From NCBI GenBank assembly GCA_039188505.1, contig JBCCZC010000177.1, forward strand, positions 1-10,955: a stretch of 10,955 bases of DNA, written 5' to 3'. Positions 6,744 through 10,955 of this stretch are shown here, piece after piece (position 1 is the first letter of the stretch; each line of letters begins with the position of its first letter). The position numbers and the translations under genes are program-made. The notes under the pieces were generated by a model that searched no databases, was not told the DNA's origin, and saw only the letters and a list, made by a program, of their open reading frames with translations. The stretch comes from JBCCZC01 sp039188505 (GTDB lineage: Bacteria > Pseudomonadota > Gammaproteobacteria > Xanthomonadales > SZUA-38).

Positions 6744-7469
6744 ATGCCGCAAAACTACGATCGCTTCAGATGGCCCGATGCGGGACATGCGCTGGGGCTC
6801 GAAGAACTCGTCGAGTTTTTCCGCTTCCGCTATGCCGACGTCGACCTCGATCCCGTGCTGGCGAAACTCTGGTGTGCGTTCATCCATGAGCTTCTGAAGC
6901 TGCTCGGTGAAAAGGATAAGCCTGCGCGTGTCGCGGCGCTCTTCGGCCCCTTGAATCGACTCATCCGCGCAAGCGCTCCACGGAAATTCCGCGCCCCCGG
7001 AAGACATGTTTTCATTTCCCATCGACAAGGCGACATCGGTCTCGCGAAGCGAGCGGCGTGCCTCGCCAAGGATCACGGCTATACCTATTGGCTCGACATC
7101 TACGATCCGTCACTCAAATGGCTGACCGCCAATAGGGGCCACGTCGCGCCAGCGCTTTTCTCGGTTCTGACCGCCGCGGTCATCGAAATCGCGCTGCTCA
7201 GTTCGAGCCATATTCTTGCGCTGTGGAGTCGGAACGCGCCGGGATCCACCTGGATTCCCTATGAGTATGGTCGAGTCAAGGACAGGAAGTTCGTTCGTTC
7301 CCTTAACGCGTGCGCCTGGGTGAGTTCGCAGGTGCACGCTCCCCCGGCGTATTTCTACCTCGCAACATTCGAACGGCAAGAAGGAGGCGTACGCCGGTGG
7401 TTCGGCACCAAGCCGCGCAACGAGCCTTGCCTACGCGAGACCCGGAGTGATTGTCTGGACGACGCATGA
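6744..7469 (+). CDS. Second TIR-like domain protein with a helical N-terminus
   Basis: The protein has 241 residues. Residues 1-about 85 are mostly helical and of unknown family (LEELVEFFRFRY, FIHELLKLL). Residues about 87-210 look like a TIR-fold domain: HVFISHRQGD (88-97) as strand A and box 1, GYTYWLDIYDP (112-122) as strand B with the Asp-Pro turn, a long helix region, IEIALLSSSHILALWS (147-162) as strand D, then GSTWIPYEYGRVKDRK with E174 in the place of the TIR catalytic glutamate. It differs strongly from the TIR protein at 1824-2732 (WLDI and PYEYGR motifs), so the two are not a recent duplication. The C-terminal 30 residues are charged. It follows the membrane-protein gene by 79 nt and is probably co-transcribed. 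An NADase role is inferred from the fold. The stop codon overlaps a further ATG (ATGA, 7466-7469). Confidence 0.75.
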   Translation: MPQNYDRFRWPDAGHALGLEELVEFFRFRYADVDLDPVLAKLWCAFIHELLKLLGEKDKPARVAALFGPLNRLIRASAPRKFRAPGRHVFISHRQGDIGLAKRAACLAKDHGYTYWLDIYDPSLKWLTANRGHVAPALFSVLTAAVIEIALLSSSHILALWSRNAPGSTWIPYEYGRVKDRKFVRSLNACAWVSSQVHAPPAYFYLATFERQEGGVRRWFGTKPRNEPCLRETRSDCLDDA

Positions 7470-7627
7470 GCGTACCTTCGGCCCGTTTCCAGGATCTGCG
7501 CAAGCTCAAAACGATCGTCACTCAACCCTCGGTCAACCCGGCGTCCGGTAGTTCTGTCGTGGGCACGAAGTTGAAGCCGCACTCGCCGCCCTCGAAGCTG
7601 CTCTCGAACGCCGCGTCTGCCGTGTAG
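7466..7627 (+). pseudogene. ATGA-overlapping 53-codon ORF, possible remnant of a lost third gene
   Basis: An ATG overlaps the stop of the preceding TIR-like gene (ATGA), the usual arrangement for a coupled next gene. The first 18-19 codons (7466-7521, MSVPSARFQDLRKLKTIV) look like the start of an ordinary helical protein. After 7522 the frame runs antisense to the 3' end of the 815-residue secreted-protein gene and stops at TAG 7625-7627. One reading is that the original gene was cut off when the present junction formed. The other is chance. No function can be given. Confidence 0.3.
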
Positions 7628-9969
7628 AGCGACAGCGCGTCGAAGCGGGCCGGGCCGTCCGGGGTGATGACCAGGCGTACGGAGCGCGCGCCCTCCGGGA
7701 TTGGGGAATCGACGAAGAGTCGGCGCCAGGCCGCGCCGCCGGGGCTCAGGAGCGTTGTCGGCTGAGGCACGACCTCGCCCTGGCAGTTTTCCGCGGTCGC
7801 GAAATCGAAGCGAACCTCGAAGCGATTGGCGCCCTCCGACTGCGTCGCCAGGCTGGTGCGAACGAAGCGCTCGCCTGTCTCCAGAGCAACGCACTGGGAC
7901 AGAGAATCACCAGATTCCAGCCCGATGCTACGCGATGTCGCGACGCCCAGCGCATCGCCTGACCCGACCTCACCCGGCGCTTCCCAGCCCCGCAGGTCCC
8001 TGTCGAAATTGGGATTCTCGAGCCGATTGTCGCCAATGACCCGGAAGGCCTTTCGATAGTCACCGCCGGAGACGCCATCACCATTCCCGTCGAGTGCGAC
8101 ACCGGCTTCGGCCCGGACCCGATCACAGACCCGGAACAGGTAGTCGCCGGCCGCGAGCGCGGCGCCGTCTTCGAGCACCAGATCGACGACCTGCCGCTCG
8201 CCGTTCCAGGTGGCCTCGCCGATCAGCCCGTCGCCGGCGCCGGTGCAGCTGCTATCCGACGCAAGCCGATAGCTCGAAACGTCATCGACCGCGCCGTCAC
8301 CCTCCCCCACCCGCATCGGCTGATCGAAGGCCACCTCGATCCGCGTGATCGGCGTATCGGAAAGCACGAAGTTCTCGCCCTCGCAGAACCGTTCCATGGG
8401 CAGCACGCCGGGCACGGTCGGCGGACGGTCGGGGACCTGCGGTTGTGCAGCGTCGGCCACCGAGACCAGCTCGCGGACGGAGATCAAGGTCGCCGCCGAG
8501 GTGCCGTTGGTGTCCGTGACGCGGATGGTCTCCTGGACGTCGACCAGGACCACCGGGGTGGTGTTGACCGTATCGGCGACCGAGATCGTTTCGGTAACCG
8601 CGACCAGAACTGGCACCGTGACCGTCGGCGTGTCCGCGACGCTGATCTGCTCGGTGATCGAGATGGTGACCATCGCCGGCGTCGCCGCGAAGACGATCTG
8701 CGTACCCAGGATGAAGCTGTTGTTGCTGGTGTCCGGATCCATCCCCGCGAAGCTGACCGTCGCATCGGTGGTGACCTGGTCGATCGTCGTCGAACCGGCG
8801 GGGCGGGCGAAATCGTTGTCGATGCCCGAGGTCGTGCCGACGAACTGCTCCGTCTCGGGGTCGAATTCGAGCACGAAGCCGGGCGCTGCGTTCACGCTGA
8901 CGTACAGACGACCGGTGAGGGATCGGGACAGCCCACCCGGCGTCGCGAACTCGGGAATGCTGCCGATCGCTGCCAGCACGCTCTGCCCGACGCTGCCCCC
9001 AACCTCGATGAGTCCTGTCACCCGGTCCAGGAGATAGAAGGTGCCGTCCGGTGCGGCGGCGAGCCCGACCGGATCCTGGATCCGGCCGCCGCTGAACAGC
9101 AGCGTCTGGACCCCGGTGTCCGGGTCGACGCGCACGAGCCGGCCCGCGCCGTCCGCGACGACCAGCTGACCGTCGGGTTCGAACGCGATGGCCTGCGGCG
9201 CGAACAGCTGATCGCCTTCGGCAAGGATTTCCTGCGCCCCGGTAGTCGGATCGATGATGAGAATCCGGCCGCTTGTGTCCTCGCTGACGTTCATGGCCTC
9301 GTCGAGGCGAATGCCGTTGCGATCCGCCACGAACAGTTGCGTGCCTCGCACGACCACGCCCGCCGGATTCACGAGCAGCTCCCCGCTCGAGATCACTGCG
9401 CCCATGTCGTCGAATATCTGCCCGTCGAGCATCGGTTCCCCGAACTCGGTCACAGCCTCCTGGCCCATGTCGGTGACGTAGGTCGGCCCGTCACCGCCGG
9501 CGTCGGTCAGTTCGCCCGCCATGGTGAAGGAGACGATGCTGCTGGCCGTGCCGGTGCTCGGGTCGACAAGGAAAAGACCACCCTGGTCCGAGCCCGCGTC
9601 TCGGGCCGCCATGATCACCTGGGTCATGGCGCTATCCGAGTTCAGCCCTGCGATGATTTCGACCTGGAGGACTACCGTCTCCCCCGAGTCGATCAGGTCG
9701 ATGCTCCAGCCAACCTGAAGATCGTCGATGACACCGCCATCCGATGCCGACAGGATCGTCGCCCCGCCGGGCACGGTCTGCACAACCTGCACGTCGCTCG
9801 CCGCGTCCGGACCCGCGTTGCTGACCTCGATGGTGATCGTTGCGTTCTCGCCGAAGCTCATCGGCGTCGGCGTGACTTCCTGCGTGATCGAGAGATCCGA
9901 ATCAGCCCACGCCCCCATGCTCGCGAGCACGAGGGCTGCCAGGACACCGGCCGGCCATCTGCCTGCCAC
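7522..9969 (-). CDS. Exported DUF11 / beta-propeller / jelly-roll multidomain protein with 20-residue repeats
   Basis: The protein has 815 residues. A signal peptide is visible (MAGRWPAGVLAALVLASMGAWA, cleavage near 22). Residues about 25-105 are a DUF11/CARDB-like Ig domain (ITIEVSNAGPDAASDV). Residues about 125-385 read as an NHL-type beta-propeller with blades such as GRILIIDPTTGAQEIL, AIAFEPDGQLVVADG and GLAAAPDGTFYLLD. At 398-420 a DUF11-ending motif (FAGMDPDTSNNSF) follows. Residues 434-513 are four 20-residue repeats. About 535-645 is an Ig-like (Big_5-type) domain, and 650-785 resembles a carbohydrate-binding jelly-roll (NPNFDRDLRGWE). The start is GTG 9969, with GGAG 7 nt upstream; it lies 12 nt after the stop of the upstream gene, so the two are one operon. 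It is probably a secreted or surface protein; its ligand is unknown. Confidence 0.85.
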   Translation of the reverse strand: MAGRWPAGVLAALVLASMGAWADSDLSITQEVTPTPMSFGENATITIEVSNAGPDAASDVQVVQTVPGGATILSASDGGVIDDLQVGWSIDLIDSGETVVLQVEIIAGLNSDSAMTQVIMAARDAGSDQGGLFLVDPSTGTASSIVSFTMAGELTDAGGDGPTYVTDMGQEAVTEFGEPMLDGQIFDDMGAVISSGELLVNPAGVVVRGTQLFVADRNGIRLDEAMNVSEDTSGRILIIDPTTGAQEILAEGDQLFAPQAIAFEPDGQLVVADGAGRLVRVDPDTGVQTLLFSGGRIQDPVGLAAAPDGTFYLLDRVTGLIEVGGSVGQSVLAAIGSIPEFATPGGLSRSLTGRLYVSVNAAPGFVLEFDPETEQFVGTTSGIDNDFARPAGSTTIDQVTTDATVSFAGMDPDTSNNSFILGTQIVFAATPAMVTISITEQISVADTPTVTVPVLVAVTETISVADTVNTTPVVLVDVQETIRVTDTNGTSAATLISVRELVSVADAAQPQVPDRPPTVPGVLPMERFCEGENFVLSDTPITRIEVAFDQPMRVGEGDGAVDDVSSYRLASDSSCTGAGDGLIGEATWNGERQVVDLVLEDGAALAAGDYLFRVCDRVRAEAGVALDGNGDGVSGGDYRKAFRVIGDNRLENPNFDRDLRGWEAPGEVGSGDALGVATSRSIGLESGDSLSQCVALETGERFVRTSLATQSEGANRFEVRFDFATAENCQGEVVPQPTTLLSPGGAAWRRLFVDSPIPEGARSVRLVITPDGPARFDALSLYTADAAFESSFEGGECGFNFVPTTELPDAGLTEG
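8431..8670 (-). repeat. Four tandem 20-residue (60-bp period) protein repeats
   Basis: Residues 434-513 of the exported protein divide into four units of exactly 20 residues. Each has Glu at the same place (E440, E460, E480, E500) followed by a [IV]-[SR]-V-[AT]-D core: QISVADT, TISVADT, TIRVTDT, LVSVADA. Conservation is at protein level; the 60-bp DNA units have diverged, so the array is old or under selection. The likely form is a beta-rich spacer or stalk. Confidence 0.85.
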
Positions 9970-9973
9970 CAGG

Positions 9974-9980
9974 CCTCTCC
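9974..9980 (-). promoter_or_regulatory. Ribosome binding site fixing the GTG start at 9969
   Basis: On the minus strand GGAGAGG spans 9980-9974, with GGAG 7 nt from GTG 9969. It comes immediately after the TAG (9984-9982) of the upstream gene and is the only good site in the gap. Confidence 0.65.
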
Positions 9981-9981
9981 G

Positions 9982-10563
9982 CTAGGAGCTGAAGGTCAGA
10001 TCGACCTGGACCTGAACGATCTGACCGGCCGTGACGTTGATGGCGGTGGAGAGCGTCTTCGACGTGAGCAGGATCAGGGAATCGGAGCTGGCTTTGCACT
10101 GGCTGGGGGTGTTGGTACCGCCGCAGAGCAGGTTCCAGGTCTGGACGATATCGATCGTCGACGTGTTCGCAATCGTCACGTTTCCGGCCAGGCGAATCGT
10201 CTCGAAATTGGTGCCCGTGACGGTCGCCGTGAGGCTCGTCGAGTCCGGTGTGCCACCGATGTCGGCACCGCTCTCGGCGATTTCGCAATCGGGATTGCAC
10301 GGGCCCATGCCGCTCGACCCGGCGTTCTGGTTGGTCAGGAGCACATAAAGGCCGCCGCTGACGGCGTCGTCGACGAGCACGGCCGTGAGAACGCTGGCGC
10401 CGACGAGGGCATTCGTGAACTCATGGCGCGAGACCCGTTCACCGTCCGGCGAAAGGACTTCGATCGTCCAGTGGCCGCGAACGGCGATCCCTTCCGAATT
10501 CTCCGCGGAGGCCGTCGAGAGGCCCAGGGTCGTGATCATCAGCGCGATGAGAAAACGATGCAT
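9982..10563 (-). CDS. Small exported protein of unknown function
   Basis: The protein has 193 residues. A signal peptide is clear: MHRFLIALMITTLGLSTASA with cleavage before EN at 20/21. The mature part is beta-rich and acidic to neutral. It begins with a strand pair, GHWTIEVLSPDG then RHEFTNALVG, and has four cysteines (in PCNPDCEI near 88-93, LLCGG and SQCKA) that could form two disulfides in the periplasm or outside. The Thr/Ser/Val-rich second half (TATVTGTNFETIRL, TAGQIVQVQVDLTFSS) suggests an Ig-like or pilin/adhesin-like fold. I do not recognise a family. The start is ATG 10563, with AAAGGGG 7 nt upstream. It is followed after 12 nt by the 815-residue exported protein and preceded by a good promoter, so it is the first gene of a two-gene secreted-protein operon and perhaps a partner subunit. 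Confidence 0.8.
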   Translation of the reverse strand: MHRFLIALMITTLGLSTASAENSEGIAVRGHWTIEVLSPDGERVSRHEFTNALVGASVLTAVLVDDAVSGGLYVLLTNQNAGSSGMGPCNPDCEIAESGADIGGTPDSTSLTATVTGTNFETIRLAGNVTIANTSTIDIVQTWNLLCGGTNTPSQCKASSDSLILLTSKTLSTAINVTAGQIVQVQVDLTFSS

Positions 10564-10593
10564 GCTCTATCCCCTTTAGTCGATCCCCGGAGC

Positions 10594-10621
10594 AGTATAG
10601 CACCCCGATTGATCCACCCAA
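10594..10621 (-). promoter_or_regulatory. Extended -10 promoter of the exported-protein operon
   Basis: On the minus strand TATACT (10599-10594) is preceded by TGC, forming an extended -10 (TGnTATACT). TTGGGT (10621-10616) lies 16 nt upstream as a weak -35. The -10 box is about 30 nt before ATG 10563. A perfect TTGACA at 10632-10627 is 27 nt from the -10, too far to be its partner. Confidence 0.6.
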
Positions 10622-10659
10622 GCCATTGTCAATGATCACTTTTTCGCGCGATCAGTGAC

Positions 10660-10740
10660 CCACGCGGCGCAAGGGACCGTGGCGGAGCCCACGCCGTCCA
10701 CCGCCGGTGGGATCGCCCGCAGCGGCGAAACCAGGGTCCC
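10660..10740. terminator. Structured GC-rich region after hspQ
   Basis: Directly beyond the hspQ stop are nested inverted repeats: GGGACC 10673-10678 with GGTCCC 10735-10740, CCACC 10698-10702 with GGTGG 10706-10710 (3-nt loop), and CCACG near 10660 with CGTGG near 10678-10682. The outer pair ends at the base next to the stop codon. Transcription termination or mRNA 3' protection is plausible. No T-tract closes the central stems. Confidence 0.35.
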
Positions 10741-10955
10741 TCAGTGCAGCAGCTCTCGGGGCAGGTAGCGGCGGCCGTCATAGCGGTCGAAGAAGCGGCC
10801 GAGCAGGGGATGCTCGATCTGCGCGGTGTCGTCGGCCTGTGTCAGGTGGCGCTCGGCAACATAGGTCATGTGCGAGGCGCCATCGGGGAGCACGTGGTAC
10901 CAGGGGGCGTCCTTCGGCGGGCGCGAGCGCGCGACCTGGTCATACCAGTCGTCCG
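10741..10955 (-). CDS. hspQ: HspQ/YccV-type heat shock protein, hemimethylated DNA-binding family (5' end outside window)
   Basis: The minus-strand frame is open from the window edge and ends at TGA (10743-10741), giving the last 70 residues. They carry the signature of the YccV-like/HspQ family: PWYHVLPDGASHMTYVAERHL (18-37 of the fragment, beginning just before), then IEHPLLGRFFD and a final Arg-Tyr-Leu-Pro-Arg segment. The family is about 105 residues, so roughly 35 N-terminal residues are missing. In Escherichia coli HspQ is a heat-induced protein that binds hemimethylated DNA and acts as a specificity factor for Lon protease, and it is itself a Lon substrate. The call rests on this motif pattern. 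The gene is unrelated to the exported-protein operon 177 nt downstream. Confidence 0.88.
   Translation of the reverse strand, partial: DDWYDQVARSRPPKDAPWYHVLPDGASHMTYVAERHLTQADDTAQIEHPLLGRFFDRYDGRRYLPRELLH

Noticed and set aside
8431..8670. Repeat array considered as a CRISPR or DNA-level tandem repeat
   Set aside because: The 60-bp units are not identical in DNA, are in frame and encode a conserved protein pattern.
10627..10632. Perfect TTGACA on the minus strand as the -35 box of the exported-protein operon
   Set aside because: It is 27 nt from the TATACT -10 box and no good -10 lies 16-18 nt away. The extended -10 explains the promoter better.
8443..10635. Long plus-strand ORF (730 codons) opposite the exported-protein operon
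   Set aside because: It covers two well-supported minus-strand genes and their promoter, and its product is Arg/Asp/His-rich without domain motifs. It is a codon-bias shadow.

Overview
The window is GC-rich, densely coding bacterial DNA. It probably comes from a gammaproteobacterium: the right edge carries an HspQ/YccV-type gene, a family found mainly in Proteobacteria, and several genes encode Sec-exported, Ig-like or adhesin-like proteins of the kind common in marine and halophilic Gammaproteobacteria. Wenzhouxiangella-like relatives are a guess from protein style only. No rRNA, tRNA, CRISPR array or insertion sequence was seen.

Layout. Positions 1-276 (+) hold the 3' end of a secreted-protein gene. 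508-1716 (+) encodes an exported spondin-CHRD protein and is followed by a strong hairpin at 1733-1760. From 1824 to 7469 lies a compact divergent cassette that looks like an intracellular conflict or defence locus. Its minus-strand operon, read from 5593 down to 1824, encodes an alpha/beta hydrolase with a Ser-Asp-His triad, a helical-repeat (TPR/DUF4071-like) protein fused to a trypsin-like protease, and a TIR protein with an unrecognised C-terminal domain. These three genes are 6 nt apart and then overlapping by 1 nt. Its plus-strand arm encodes a four-helix membrane protein (5798-6664) and a second, different TIR-like protein (6744-7469). The two arms diverge from a 204-nt shared promoter region.

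From 7522 to 10563 (-) two exported proteins form an operon. The promoter-proximal one is a small hypothetical secreted protein. The second is an 815-residue DUF11/beta-propeller/jelly-roll protein with four exact-period 20-residue repeats. A good extended -10 promoter lies upstream of this pair. The window ends inside hspQ (10741-10955, -).

The most interesting part is the 1824-7469 cassette. Two TIR-type domains (often NAD-consuming), a repeat-protease fusion, a hydrolase and a membrane protein together suggest a sense-cleave-kill arrangement similar in logic to abortive-infection systems. The combination is an inference from gene content. No function has been demonstrated, and I do not recognise it as a named system. 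An ATGA-overlapping ORF at 7466 that runs antisense into the neighbouring gene hints that the plus arm once had a further gene, now lost.
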